DNA of 64,000 bases from Adiantum capillus-veneris (GCA_014529385.2 CM043953.1:80358338-80422337), one strand, 5' to 3'. Shown: positions 11,840 to 23,020, numbered from the stretch's first letter. Numbers and translations are program-made. Notes: a model not told the origin generated them from the sequence alone.

Positions 11840-12789
11840 GATTTGAATTCAAAGGGTGCTATTGCTTCCAAACCGAAGGCTAACTGAAATGGGGTGTGGT
11901 TGGTTGTGGCTTTGAAAGAAGTGCAGTAAGCCCAAAGAGTGCCGTGGATAGCTTGAGCCCAAGATGCCGGATGTAGATGACATGCTTTCCTTAGAAGGGC
12001 TATCAGAACCTTATTAGTGCTCTTGGCCTGCCCATTTGCTCTAGGGTAATAGGAATAAGACTTACGGTGAAAAATCTTGTAGTTGGCAAGCAAAGTTGAA
12101 ATTATTTCATTAACGAAGTGACTGCCCCTATCACTGGTAATCTCCAAGGGACAACCAAATCTGCACAAAATATTTTCATATAGAAACTTGGGTACAGTAT
12201 TGCCAGTGCAATCAATTGTTGCTAGTACCTCTGCCCACTTGGTTGCATAATCTGTAGCCACCAGCAGATACTTCCGGTTACCTGGTTGGGCCGGGGGAGA
12301 AATTGGACCCACAAAATCTATGCCCAATCTCTCAAAGGGCAGCCATGCCATAAAGACCTGCCGAGGACGGTTGGATTGCTTGCTTGGTTTAGGTCCACAA
12401 CACTGACACACATTACATACTTTCACATAGGCAATTGCGTCCCGAAAAACATAGGGCCACCATAGACCACTCTGTAGAATCTTCTGGGCGGTAATGTGAT
12501 CAGGGTAATGGCCATTAATGGGACCACTATGGGCATCCTCTAGAATATTCTCAACTTCATGAGGGGAGACACACCGTCTCAGAACACCATCTGGTCCGGA
12601 CTTGTAGAGCTGGTCTCCAATTAGAGTGAACAGCCTCGACTTTAAAAGAAATCTTCTCTTTTGCAGTGGCGATGCATTCTCAGGGTACATGCCAGTAGTG
12701 CAATACATCACCGTACCATTCCGGAGTGGTATCCACCTTAAAGAGACTGCTATATGGAAAGTCATCTGCAACTCCTGTTGCTTCTTCAC
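11840..12789 (-). CDS. Gypsy3 integrase
   Basis: The open frame carries a retroviral-type integrase, which inserts element cDNA into chromosomes. In order it shows a zinc-binding HHCC region (HYPDHITAQK...CNVCQCC), the catalytic core GIDFVGPISPP (first Asp), ITSDRGSHFVN (second Asp) and the YYPRANGQAKSTNK segment. The last catalytic Glu position is Lys here (QAK for QAE), so the enzyme should be dead. A core tail TPFQLAFGLEAIAPFEF follows. After about 11840 the frame runs on into filler and LTR sequence, so its apparent C-terminus (RERERER) is not integrase. The GPY/F region is missing. Confidence 0.8.
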
Positions 12790-12844
12790 CTGTGTGAATG
12801 TGAGAGGTGGTCCGCAAGGACATGATGTTTGTGAAGCATGAGTA

Positions 12845-13728
12845 CCACTTCAAAATCAAACTCTTGAAATAAGAGTAGCCATCACCATACTCGACTTGCA
12901 ACTTGCGGCTTATTAAGCAGATGGCGCACGACATGTTGATCATTAATAACTGTGAAGTGGAATCCTAGTAAATTTTTGTAAAGCATACACAATAGCCAAA
13001 CCTTCCCTTTTTGTGGTGCTATAGTTACACTCTGCTTTGGTGAGCAGGCAACTTGCATAGTGAACATGGCGATCCTAGTTGTACTCCTTACTAGGTTGAG
13101 TCAGCACGACACCCACAGCCAGTTGACTGGCACATTAGGAAAAGTTTGGACTCAAAAATGGGCCTTGTAAGAATTGTTGATGTGGCATAGCTTTCAAAAA
13201 GTGGGGATCGGTAAATTTTTTGCAAATAAGATCCAAACTTGTCGGAGGTTGGATATTCAGAATCTAATCTTCAAATGCTATCTATTGATATATAGCATGC
13301 ATGTATCAGACATTGCCTTCATGTAGATCTAGAAAAAGGTGATTTTAGATTACCGTAACGGTAACAAAACCTAGCTGATTGAAAAAAAAAATGGCATAAC
13401 TTTCATAGAAGTCATCCAAACTTTTCGGACCTTGGCTCTTTAGAATCCATTTTTAAAGAACTTTCCAATGATAGGTCATATCATGGGGTTCTAAGCAATA
13501 TTTAGAGGGGTCTACCGGGTTGCTTTCTTTTGTACAACTTTGATGATGCGGCACTCTTAAAAGGCCCAAAAATGAGTTCAAAATTTTCCTAATGTCAATA
13601 TGCACATGAAAAGGAAGAGACCAATTGGCAGTTACTAGAATAGGTGATTCAATTAGGTGTTTTTTGAGGTATGCAAATGCTTTAGCCTCCGGTCTCGTCC
13701 ATTGAAAGGGGACAGTAGCACTGGTGAA
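12845..13728 (-). pseudogene. Gypsy3 RNase H, interrupted
   Basis: RNase H removes RNA from the RNA-DNA hybrid during reverse transcription. The N-terminal piece (13728-13596) reads WTRPEAKAFAYLKKHL and FHVHID. After a 464-bp foreign segment the domain resumes as SQLAVGVVLTQP, then KREGLAIVYALQKF and NKPQVASRV. Frames have several breaks. The DNA on either side fits together when the insert is removed, so the insert came later. Confidence 0.65.
13132..13595. mobile_element. MITE-like 464-bp inverted-repeat element inside RNase H
   Basis: The two ends are imperfect inverted repeats of at least about 35 bp: the left begins ACATTAGGAAAAGTTTGGAC and the right, read on the other strand, begins ACATTAGGAAAATTTTGAAC. 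The interior is AT-rich without an ORF. It splits the gypsy3 RNase H codons for HVHID and SQLAVGVV. No clear target duplication is visible. This fits a small non-autonomous DNA transposon. Confidence 0.6.
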
Positions 13729-14568
13729 TCAGATCAGTGGTTGAGCCACCAGTGCATACATGCGTATAAACCTGCGATGATAGCCTGTGTGGCCTACAAA
13801 GCTCTGCACACCTTTTGGGTTGATGGGAGATGGTAACTTCAAGATTGCTACTATCTTCTCTGGATCAAGTGCTAAACCTTTAACAGACACCACATGGCCT
13901 AGAAGTGTGTCCTCAGTGACCAAAAAATGACATTTGTTAGGATTGAGCTTTAGGCGCGCCTCTCTGCACCTGAGGAAGACAACAGAGAGCTGAGTGAGGT
14001 GCTCCTCTAGATTTCCTGCTGGGGTTGAACACTGAGCACCCGAGAAATTTGAAAAATCATCCATGAAGATGCGAAGATGATCCATAAGCAAAGGACGGAA
14101 TGTGAGATATACTGCTCGATTGAAGGAAGGTGGAGCATTTTTCAACCCAAACGACATTCTAGTGTAGATAAAAATACCCCAAGGAGTCACGAAAGCCGTT
14201 TTAATTTGATCACCTGGATGGATGCCCAACTGATTGTATCCGCTGAACCCATCCATGAAATTGTACAATACATGCCCTGCTACATCTTCTAGCACACGCT
14301 CAGTGAAAGGTGTGGGAAAACCATATGGGATAGCTACCTTGTTCAGAGTGCGGTAATCTATGCACACACGGATTTTATTGGACTGCTTCTTAGGAGCTAT
14401 CACCATGGGTGATAACCACTCACAGTGCTCCACATGTACAAAGATCCCTGCCTCTTGCATTTTTTCTAGCTCTGACTTGACAGCCTCTGCATACTTTGGG
14501 TTGAGCTTGTAAGCTCGGCCTCTGACAGGCTTAGCCCCTTCAACTAGAGGGATAGTATGGACACCCAA
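13729..14568 (-). CDS. Gypsy3 reverse transcriptase
   Basis: 279 codons cover most of a Ty3/gypsy RT, which copies element RNA into DNA. Visible motifs: RAYKLNPKYAEAVKSELEKM, SPMVIAPKK, IRVCIDYRTLNKVAIP, DGFSGYNQLGIHP, KTAFVTPWGIF, MSFGLKNAPPSF, the catalytic box as IFMDDF (Phe for the usual Tyr before MDD), LNPNKCHFLV and LGHVVSVKGLALDPEK. An unusual extra stretch, SNFSGAQCSTPAGNLEEH, follows the MDD box. The frame is open throughout the polymerase motifs, which makes it the best preserved RT of the window. Confidence 0.85.
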   Translation of the reverse strand: MGVHTIPLVEGAKPVRGRAYKLNPKYAEAVKSELEKMQEAGIFVHVEHCEWLSPMVIAPKKQSNKIRVCIDYRTLNKVAIPYGFPTPFTERVLEDVAGHVLYNFMDGFSGYNQLGIHPGDQIKTAFVTPWGIFIYTRMSFGLKNAPPSFNRAVYLTFRPLLMDHLRIFMDDFSNFSGAQCSTPAGNLEEHLTQLSVVFLRCREARLKLNPNKCHFLVTEDTLLGHVVSVKGLALDPEKIVAILKLPSPINPKGVQSFVGHTGYHRRFIRMYALVAQPLI

Positions 14569-14681
14569 TTATAGTGGGATCCCTTCCAAATCCTTGTAGG
14601 ACCAAGCAAAAACATCTTTAAAAGAGTGTATAAAAGAGACTACCTGATCAAGTAACACGGGATGCTCCCATAACCAAGCTG

Positions 14682-15211
14682 CTAAGAGGACGTGCTGAGG
14701 GTTGTCAGGGTCGCCCATGCTGACTTCTTTGACTGGGTCAGGAGGTGTAGCTGGAGAGGGTGCCTAAGAAGATGAAGAGTAATCTGCCTCTTCGAGCCTC
14801 GAGACATCATGGGCTGGTGTTTGATCGATTGGAAACTCCACATACTCCTCTTGTAACCATCCTGGTGGAAGCTCCTTGAAGGGTAAGTCTCCAGACACAA
14901 CATAGTGCTTTTGAGTGGGCAGGGCGTCAGACCCGGGAGATGATAGAGGAAGAGGTGGAGCGTTGGAGAACTCATGCAGAGGAGATTTATTCCCCCTTCG
15001 GTGATGTGTTATAGGTTCACCAAGGTCAATGACTTCCATCAGAGGAACACTTGAATCATGGTCATCATGGACTAACACACTTGCTTCTTTGACTGGCACA
15101 CTTTTTGCTGTAGGACTTGGGTCACTATGTCAGCCTGAGGAGCTGGGAGAGAGTGTGTTACAAGCGGTGAGGCTTGAATATAGACCACATAGCATGGCAT
15201 CGATGTGGTAG
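14682..15211 (-). pseudogene. Gypsy3 protease-RT linker
   Basis: Overlapping short frames rich in Pro, Ser and acidic residues (DLPFKELPPGWLQEEYVEF) connect the protease to the RT. No domain recognised. Frames change near 14760 and 15100, so it is broken. Confidence 0.4.
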
Positions 15212-15316
15212 CTTCCAACCACTACAATAGGTCTTTGTTAGACCCGTCAGGTGGGATAGGCTGCTCGGGGTCGGGGTTGGACTGTATTGACAACGAGCTG
15301 TGATGAACCATTGGAT

Positions 15317-15646
15317 CTATACCTCCTTCGAGTGCATGGGGGAGCCAAGAGTATGTATCCACATGGCATTGTTTCCCCAATCATGAAGTGCCTTAGTATG
15401 CCGCAACCATGGTCTACCAATAAGCAAATGAAATCCTCCCTCCACCTGGGGAAGACTGACCACCACAAAATCCAAGCTAAATGTGAAGTCTTGTACCTTC
15501 AGAGGCACCTTATCTACTATGCCCACTGGATAGACTATCCTCTGGTCAACCAATGTACCAGTGAATGGAGCTGGGTGGGTAGGCTGCAGACCTAAAGCCA
15601 ACATAGTAAAATTTGGCATTAGATTGATCTCGGATCCACCATCCAC
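15317..15646 (-). CDS. Gypsy3 retropepsin
   Basis: The aspartic protease domain has active-site loop MDGGSEINLMP (DGG for D-S/T-G), a flap-like region VDQRIVYPVGIV and the end motif LLIGRPWLRHTKALHDW. It lies between gag and RT as expected. Its start is uncertain because the frame opens just at the active site; upstream codons are in another frame. Confidence 0.7.
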   Translation of the reverse strand: MDGGSEINLMPNFTMLALGLQPTHPAPFTGTLVDQRIVYPVGIVDKVPLKVQDFTFSLDFVVVSLPQVEGGFHLLIGRPWLRHTKALHDWGNNAMWIHTLGSPMHSKEV

Positions 15647-15674
15647 TATGACACTTGAGAAATGATGCCCAAGA

Positions 15675-17525
15675 TTAGATACAGTGAGACAAGGACTTTT
15701 GTAGTCGGTGAGGGGAGAAAATCATGTAAGACTCTGAGGGCTGTACAGGGAGGTGCCCGGCACCAGGCCCTACACTCGGGTACAGAGATTGAATGACTGA
15801 GAGGGTGTCACTTCTGAGGGTTGCATCTAGCCGGAGCATCTTATAAAGGGACACTTGTTGAAAGGTGTTCTTCAAGATTGCTTCCACTGTGGGCTTAGCT
15901 CCTTCAATCTGGGCTTCCTCTCGAACTCTGACCTGTTCCAAGTCTGCCACCACTACTTCTAAGAAGGCTCCATCAATGTTCGAAAGCATAGAGACTGGCC
16001 TACTCTTAGCACCAAGGAAGGGCTCATCAATTTGGTCAGGTTGTGGAATTGGAGATGGACGAGATGGACCTATTGGCAAGCTGAGACCCAGAGCTTCTCT
16101 TTGTGCCCGAGTGAGTACGTCAGCGGGTTTCCCCACTTGTGGCCGAGCTGTATGAGTAGCAGGTGATGGCTGAGGGGTGGTGTTCACTATTATCAAATTG
16201 ATCTTCGAGAATGTGAATTGTTGTTGGTTCTGAGTTGGGCCTGAAGATGACGATGCCCTTTTCTTGGGATAATCCTTACTATAGCGATCTTTAGACTCCA
16301 GACAATGATGGCAAGGAGGAGACCCTTCCGGTAAAGGACACTTGCTTTGGTAATGCCCATATTCTCCACATCTGTAGCATAAGATAGGCCAATTTGATGG
16401 ACCAAACGGGGGACGAGGCGGTCTCTGTTCTTGTTGCATGGAGTTGGAAGCTGAGGTGTAGAAACTCTGAGGGGCTGAGAGAGCATGAGTATGATAAAAA
16501 ATTTGAGACAAAAAAGTACCTGATATACCTTGGACAATAGGGGTATTGAGCAAAGGTGGCATGTAATTTGGATGGTCATAGGGGGAAACAATATTGGATG
16601 TTAGTGCTAGCCCTTGTTGGAGAGAAGGACCTAGACTTTGTTGTATTTGCCGTAATCCCTTGATATAGTAGCAATCCTTGTCTTCATGCCCAGACTTTTC
16701 ACAAAAATGGAAATAAGCACGAAGGGGACAATCCTGTGGAGGGTGTCCTAGATAGAGACATAAGCTGCGCCATACCATAGCCTTAGTCTCCTGTTGAGAC
16801 CTAAGCTCTTCTAGCTCTCTCTTGATTTGATCCAAAGCGTCCTGATGTGGGGGCTTCTCCTATCTAAGAGAGATTGATTTCTCCTCTTGAAGAGCGCGTT
16901 GCAGTTTTAGGGCTTCAAGTTCCCTACATAAAGAAGTCAAAGGGTCAGATGGACTCTCCAAGAGTACATAGGAAATCTCTACTTGAGAAGAGTCGGTAAA
17001 CAGCTTCCTTGCCCCCTCTATCCTAGTAGTAGCCGCAACAAACTGCTCCAAGGTAGCATCAGGTCGGAGATTCAGTCTCAGTTTTTGTTGAGAAGTCTTT
17101 GGAAGAGCCTTCTCTACCCATTTCTTGACCATGAACTCACTTGGTGGTTGAGGAAGCTTGGCGACCAAAGACTTTGTTCGGGTCATGAGTTCTGCAATAG
17201 TCTCTTTGGGCTGAAGCATCAAGTTGGCCAACTCATCCAGAACCCTTTCTTGGAAGTCCCTTGGTCTAAAAGCTTCACAAAACTATTGTTGTAAAGCTGC
17301 CCAAGTTGAAAAGTGATTCTTTACAAACTGATTGTACCACTTGTCTGCTAAACCATCCAATGTTGATGGAAAAAACACCAAATAAGCATCTTCTCTATTA
17401 AGACCATGACCTCTACAGAGAGATACAAACCTCCTTGCATGGTTGTCTGCATCTTCTGAGGAGAGTCCCTTGAAAGTAGGAAACTTGATGTTTACCTTAG
17501 CCAAAATACTGGTCAACGCCTCCAC
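15675..17525 (-). pseudogene. Gypsy3 gag (capsid and zinc knuckles)
   Basis: Three consecutive minus-strand frames (17525-17283, 17231-16860, 16835-15675) make up Gag, which forms the particle and binds RNA. The capsid part reads FPTFKGLSSEDADNHARRFV and LDGLADKWYNQF; then KETIAELMTRTKSL. The nucleocapsid part has CYRCGEYGHYQSKC (CX2CX4HX4C), a related CHFCEKSGHEDKDC-like box (first Cys changed in part) and a broken CHHCLESKDRYSKD box. A Pro/Ser-rich tail leads into the protease. Single stops separate the frames. Confidence 0.75.
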
Positions 17526-18133
17526 GGCCGCTTGCTTAGGAGCCCGTTGCTCAATAGCTTGCTATAACAAAATAGGAGAGAGCTTTACTAGGGAAGGTGA
17601 CCTGGAAGATGTAGAACCATATGGAGGAATGGATGATGTCGTATGTGGAAGTATGGGTGATGAGGATGGTGGAATTTTACCAGGTTCCAAGGGTTGACGG
17701 CTTCTATTGTAGTGCTTCAGAGGACTCAATAGTGCACTTTGACGCTCTAATGACTTCCCTGTATGTGTCATGTAGTGACCACAAACCCAACCAATCTTTG
17801 GGCAAGAAGACTTTTAACTGGTTGAACATAGGTCTAGACTCTACTAGACCAGGGCAAGTGACTAGACCACCTGGCTGGACCAGGGACGCCAGGGACGAGG
17901 AAGGACTAGACGAGAGACAAGGAAGGACTAGACAAGGACAGGAGCTTGGTTAGACCAGGGTGAGAGAGGACTAGACCAGCAGGGCAAGATACTAGGTCAG
18001 CTAGAGTAAGCTGTCTAGGTGAAACTGGACTAGACCAACATGCTACACTGGGCAAGGCAAACTAGGTGAGGCTAGGTAAAAACTAGCTAGCTCCTTGATT
18101 TGTACCTCAACAGAGAGTGAGACTTCAGTTGAG

Positions 18134-18151
18134 GTCCCACTGGGTGTGCCA
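18134..18151 (-). other. Gypsy3 primer binding site
   Basis: GTCCCACTGGGTGTGCCA has the form of a tRNA 3' end with CCA and sits 4 bp inside the LTR start TGAGAGCACC (18156). The tRNA is not identified here and differs from the tRNA-Asp used by gypsy1, gypsy2 and the giant element. Confidence 0.6.
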
Positions 18152-18155
18152 AAAA

Positions 18156-18900
18156 TGAGAGCACCTGTAGCGCGGATAGTGTGATGTGCTCTCTCTACAT
18201 TGGGTGCTCCTCAGTGCAATGTGCATGACATCTCACTCAAAACAGAATGAAAAACAAAGGAAACAATAGATAACAGCTAATCAACACAGAGACACAACAA
18301 CATACCAGAACATATGGAATTGACTATCTCAAAGAACCGATACAGACTCTGGCATGGCAGCACATTTAGCTCTAGCCCAGAACTCACAGATACAATGGGG
18401 GTGTCAAGGCTCATTGTGCAGGGATGGCACAGACGTGCTGTGTGTATAGACTCACTACTCTAGATGATGAGCTGGACCATATATGAAGAAGATGATAATC
18501 ATGACCCAATAACTACTACTCATATGTACAATCATAAAGAGCCACCAACAACTCATAAATGTCAGCCATCTAAGTCTATCTCCAAACGGAGTGGTGGTGG
18601 TGACCTGGCCGCGATGTCCACTAGACCACCGTCCGTATCCCTACCACATGTCACGGCCCAACCCAGAGAGTCCATCCAATGTGAACCAGACCAGACCAAT
18701 TGTACTAAGTGTGTGTCCTATGAAAGTGACACTGTAGCCCTACTACAGTTGGTCTATCTAACTAGACCACCGTCTGTATCCCTACCACATGTCATAGCCC
18801 AACCCAGAGAGTCCATCCAATGTGAACCAGACCAGACCAACTGTACTAAGTGTGTGTCCTGTGAAAGTGACAATGTAGCCCTACTACAGTTCTATCTACG
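18156..18900 (-). repeat. Gypsy3 5' LTR (right end uncertain)
   Basis: It starts TGAGAGCACCTGTAGCG next to the PBS. No second copy exists in the window, so its right boundary is not defined. Its outer part contains the 141-bp tandem duplication. A 152-codon plus-strand frame here (18464-18922) merely follows the duplication and is not called a gene. Confidence 0.5.
18621..18900. repeat. 141-bp tandem duplication
   Basis: Two head-to-tail copies, 18621-18761 and 18762-18900, each beginning CTAGACCACCGTC and containing CCCAACCCAGAGAGTCCATC and GAACCAGACCAGACCAA. They differ at only a few positions, so the duplication is fairly recent. Confidence 0.9.
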
Positions 18901-18959
18901 TGGTCGAGCAGCCTTCTATTGAGTAATGGCATAGCTAGCTAGGCCATTTGAGCCAGAAA

Positions 18960-19200
18960 GGAATGAAAATCCTTTAATGTTTGGGCTACTTACCCGTGTT
19001 AAACTATTCTGATTTCAATTTATGTGACCATTGCATCTATGGAAAGACTAGGAAAAATTCCTTGCCATTACATCGAGAGTTGGAAAATCCTATAGATTTG
19101 GTTCATGGAAACTTATGCGGGCCTATGCCACACAAATCTTTAGGGGGAGCACTATATTTCTTTGGAACATGTGGCAACGTAGCATACTCAGCTTCATTGT
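18960..19200 (+). pseudogene. Ty1/copia GAG-pre-integrase/integrase fragment
   Basis: The plus-strand frame contains the copia zinc-region motif CDHCIYGKTRKNSLP followed by PIDLVHGNLCGPMPHKSLGG, the usual start of the copia integrase core (D-x-C-G-P-x-P). Only about 80 codons survive before gypsy4 sequence takes over on the other strand. It is a small isolated remnant. Confidence 0.8.
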
Positions 19201-19350
19201 TGCTTTGTGTCGTAGCTTCAAACTCTTTTTAGTTAACAAAGTACCTTGAGAATCATAAATTACAACACCTCCTGAAGCTTCACCATGAGCTTTCATGTAA
19301 GAGCCATAAAAAAACAACAGATAGAAATTGTCTATGTCAGGAGCTTCCAT
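19123..19350 (-). pseudogene. Gypsy4 second RNase H-like domain (aRNH)
   Basis: The frame has FYGSYMKAHGEASGGVVIYD followed by SQGTLL, the beta-strand signature of an archaeal-type RNase H with the first catalytic Asp replaced (FYGS for FDGS). It lies downstream of a complete-looking first RNase H. The assignment rests on this one motif and position. Confidence 0.55.
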
Positions 19351-19465
19351 GTGTTACTTCTTCACCGTATCCTCCTTGATAAGAAGAGGCCTTTCCTTAT
19401 AAGTAAGCAAATCAGTCAGTGTAGCACTTTGTACTCTCCTCAATAGGAAAAGAGAACTTGAATTC

Positions 19466-20020
19466 TTATTGCTCCACAATCCACTTCATGAGCCTCTTTG
19501 ACAAAGTAAGGCTATTCACCAATTGAGGTAGAGGAGTGTAGCTAGTGAGAAACATGAATGGTTTGGGGAGAAGGTAGTGCCTAAACCTTCTACATGCATA
19601 AATCACACTCACCATGATGAGCTCCACCTCAGTATAGCTTCTTTCCACCTCTAGCTTCACCATGCTAGCACAATAGATAGGCTTCATGTAGTGGGAGTTG
19701 TTACCTCATTGAAGAAGCATAGCTCCAATAGCATCCTCACCTACTGATGGATTCACATAAATCTCTTTGTCCCAATTAGGAGCTTGTATAGCAGGAAGAG
19801 AACAAATAACCTCTTTGATACCTTGAAAAACCTCTTCACATTCATTTGTCCATTGTAGAGCATCCAACCTTGCTACTTGTTGTAGAGGATAAAGAAGATG
19901 AGAGGACAAAGGAACGAACCTTGACATATACTTCACCTTTTGAGTAAAGGTAGAAAGCTGGTTTGTATCCTTGGGTGATGGGAGGAGCACCAAAGCCTTC
20001 ACTTTGTCAGGATCCGCCAT
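19466..20020 (-). pseudogene. Gypsy4 RNase H
   Basis: Two frames (20020-19706 and 19687-19466) carry the RT connection and RNase H: LQWTNECEEVFQGIKEVI, IYVNPSVGEDAIGAMLLQ and YTEVELIMVSVIYACRRFRHYLL. The catalytic DAS triplet appears as NPS. The break at about 19690 removes a few codons. Confidence 0.7.
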
Positions 20021-20039
20021 TCTCAGAGATCATATGTCC

Positions 20040-20774
20040 CAAAAACTTCACTCTTGGTGGAGCAAGATGACACTTCTTTGGGTTGAGTTGACCTCCACTT
20101 TCATCATATTGCTTCAATGCCACCCCGCTTTGCACAATGATCCTTTCTAGAGCTATAAACACAAAAGTAATCATTAAGATCCTTCAAAAAATTGCCAAGA
20201 AAGGGAGGGAACACCTTATTGCTGCACTTTTAGTACCACGTACAACCATTCATAAGACCAAAAGGATAACAGAATCATCCCATGGTGTGATAAATGTGGT
20301 CCTTTTTTGATCTTATAAGGACAAGGTGAGCTGAAAATATCCAAATAATCCATCACATACACTATATCTCTCCTGCCCTTCAATAGAATCAAGTATGTCA
20401 TCTATGAAAGGAAGAGGGTATGGATCTCTCTTCATAGCTGCATTTAGAGGCTTAAAATCAACACAAACCCTCCACTTTCCATCCTTATTGGGTGTGACAA
20501 CAATAGGGCTCACACATTTTGCAGTATTCACATGACAGATAAAACCTACTTTGAGAATCTTGTCTACCTCTTCCTTTAAAACATTAAGTTGTACTTGTCC
20601 CATTCTCCTCAGCTTTGGGCGTATGGACTGAGCTCCTTCCTTGATTGGAATGTGGATTTCCTCTCCTTTGAAGCGTCTAATTTTCTCATAAGAAGTGATG
20701 AATAAATTGGAAAATTGCTGTATCATATGTAGGTACTCACCCTTCTCATGACTAGTCAAGTTGGAAGACAACAT
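20040..20774 (-). pseudogene. Gypsy4 reverse transcriptase
   Basis: RT motifs in the frame 20774-20313: KCVSPIVVTPNKDGKWRVCV, DFKPLNAAMKRDPYPLPFID and CDGLFGYFQL. Downstream the frame breaks. The catalytic box survives only as a mutated DLNDYFCVYSSRKDHCAK, followed by a QLNPKKCHLAPPRVKFLGH-like stretch in pieces. The polymerase is inactive. Confidence 0.75.
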
Positions 20775-21100
20775 ACCGTATTAGCTCTTGTTTTGACATT
20801 TTTGGGTTGCATCAGCTCTTCGATTTTCTCATAAGAACCAGAGATATCCTCATTCTTCATAAGGCTAAGAATTATTTGTTTCTCATCATGCTCTTCTTCA
20901 AGAAACAAGGAGGAAACATCTAGATCACTATCGCTGCTATCTTCCACCTCACTGCCATCATTCCCATTGTCTTCTTCTTCACTTGAGTACTCTTCTTCAT
21001 CACTTTGCTCATCAAAATCAGCATCCAAATATTGTTTTCTAGCCATATCAAACCTCTCCTTATCACCCGTTCTATTGTAGAGAGTGATGGTACCATGTCC

Positions 21101-21403
21101 TCAATCCTGTACAGCTTTGGTTTCCAGTAACCATGGTCTTCCAAGGATGATAGGGAAAGCACCAATACACACCGACAGCATGAAAATTGACCAACATTTT
21201 AACATCAAATAAATCCACTCCAAGTCCTTTATAACTCCCAAGAACTTCACCCTTAATTGGTTGGCAAGCTTTATGAGAAAACCTGAATTGTTCGCCATGT
21301 TGAGTACCAACGTTGATAGACAAACTTGAGTAATAATACATACCTGTGCAGCTCCATCAATATAAGCCTCTCCAATGCACTTTCTATTATGCCATGCATC
21401 CAT
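21101..21403 (-). pseudogene. Gypsy4 retropepsin
   Basis: The domain reads AYIDGAAQVCIITQ (active-site loop with DGA) and ends FPIILGRPWLLETKAVQDW. An acidic frame (21046-20756) between it and the RT has a Glu/Asp/Ser-rich stretch, SDEEEYSSEEEDNGNDGSEV. Confidence 0.65.
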
Positions 21404-21793
21404 ATTAGGTCATATATCACGTAGCTAATTCAAAGACAGGACTCTTACAGACCCTCTTGTAGGCTCCTTCTTCATGGGGTTGACTACATACTTCCATTGC
21501 CTCTTTAACTTAGGATACATCTCCATGATTTGCCCAAAGGTAGCATCAGCCTTTCTACTCACCAAATCAGCCCTTAAGCTATAATTTGGTTGCCCTTCTC
21601 CCAAAGAAAAGTCCGATGCATTGTAATGTTGCTTGGGTTTTCTCTTCTTCTTCTCTTCACTACACCTGTTTCAACTTGTTTTCCTCTTTTATGGCTAGGA
21701 CTTGCATCACTCATGTCATGATCCCTTGTAACCCTCTTACTTACAAGCGTGACCACATCTCCTAAATTATCCTCATTCTTATCCAAACAAATT

Positions 21794-21985
21794 ATGCTTA
21801 CCACCTTTGTTTTGCCCTTCTCTTCAACGTCAAACCACTTGGCCCTACTTCCCCCTTTAATCTTAATACCATAATCTTGAGCTCAAGATTTTGCTTACCA
21901 CCTTTGTTTTGCCCTTCTCTTCAACTGTCAAACCACTTGGCCCTTCTTCCCCTTTAATCTTAATACCATAATCTTGAGCTCAAGA
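21794..21985. repeat. About 97-bp tandem duplication in gypsy4
   Basis: Two copies begin GCTTACCACCTTTGTTTTGC (near 21795 and 21892) and both end in CCATAATCTTGAGCTCAAGA. The break in frame between gag and protease lies here. Confidence 0.85.
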
Positions 21986-22019
21986 GGGAACTTGTGAAGG
22001 AAGAGGAAAATATCACCAC

Positions 22020-22971
22020 CTATTCTCTTTGGCTTGTCACATTGAGGGCTTTTATGACCGCATTCACCACAATTATAACATTGAAACATATCCCCTCTTC
22101 CAACCATGCCTCTTCCTCTATCACCTGTAAACCCTCATTGCTTCCATAGCCATGGCCATATCCATGTCTTTGACCTCTTCCACCTCCCATCATATGCACA
22201 CTAAGATTCTTCATATGACGCACAACCTCTTCCATCTCCTTGCAAAAAGTTTTCACATCATGAGAAGCTTGTTGATCATAACCTGGCTCCCTGATGAGGA
22301 CCCTTGGTTTCTCTACAACTCATTTCAACCTTTGACTCGACATTGATTCCAATTTGATGAAGACACTCCACTTTCCACTCTTTATTCTTTGTAATTTCGA
22401 CTACCTCTTCAAAGGTCCTTGGTTGCTTAAGATCCACGTTCAAGCACAGACTTCTCCTCAAACTTTCAAGAAACCTATCCTTCTTCAACATGGCTGGAGG
22501 AATTTTAGCCCCTAAAGATGTACACCACTTTGTCCATAATGCATTGAATGCCGTTACAAAGTCTTATATGGTATGGACTTCACCCTATACCAAGCCTTGA
22601 ATAGACTGCCATACCTTTTGTGTGTCCACCTATCGAATGTGTGTAAGAAAAGCATGTATTACCATTTCATAAGTCATAACTTGAGGAGGTTGGGTTGATT
22701 GTAGCTCTTTTTTGTAGCCTTCCAACCATTTCCTAGCATCTCCCTTCAAACAGAAGTAGAAGATTTGCAGCACCAATGCTGGGTCCTGTTTGTTAGCAAG
22801 AAGGCAAGCAAACTCCATTCTCTGAATGAAACCTTTGGCACTTTCATTTGATTTTCCACTAAACTCCGGAACTAAATGCCATGTCTTCCAAAACCTAGAA
22901 ATTGAAGGTAGCTTGAAGCGATTCCTCGATAGCGACACCAAAACTCCGGAACTAAATTCCATGTCTTCCAA
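22020..22971 (-). pseudogene. Gypsy4 gag
   Basis: The capsid part in 22971-22630 shows FSGKSNESAKGFIQRMEFAC and LKGDARKWLEGYKKEL. A zinc knuckle CYNCGECGHKSPQC (CX2CX4HX4C) is readable near 22030-22080 in a frame shifted from the neighbouring ORF. Gag packs the element RNA. Stops and shifts split it into three parts. Confidence 0.7.
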
Positions 22972-23020
22972 AACCTAGAAATTGAAGGTAGCTTGAAGCG
23001 ATTCCTCGGTAGCAACACCA
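22861..23020. repeat. 80-bp tandem duplication at gypsy4 gag start
   Basis: AAACTCCGGAACTAAAT is found at 22861 and again at 22941, with the following about 80 bp repeated nearly exactly. It duplicates the codons for FKLPSISRFWKTW at the 5' end of gag. The flank 23021-23827 holds no gene that I can support. Confidence 0.85.

Larger units (their letters stand above)
11763..18900 (-). mobile_element. Gypsy3: Ty3/gypsy element, 3' end lost
   Basis: Minus-strand order: 5' LTR (from 18156 rightwards), PBS, gag (17525-15675), protease (15646-15317), linker, RT (14568-13729), RNase H split by an inserted element, integrase (12789 to about 11840). The 3' LTR is absent, replaced at about 11763 by the broken gypsy1 LTR. 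The right end of the 5' LTR is uncertain; I place it near the end of the 141-bp duplication. Many frames survive in part, but stops and the missing LTR make it immobile. Confidence 0.8.

Noticed and set aside
18464-18922. 152-codon ORF with an internal protein repeat
   Set aside because: It reflects the 141-bp DNA duplication (a multiple of three) in the gypsy3 LTR; no other support.
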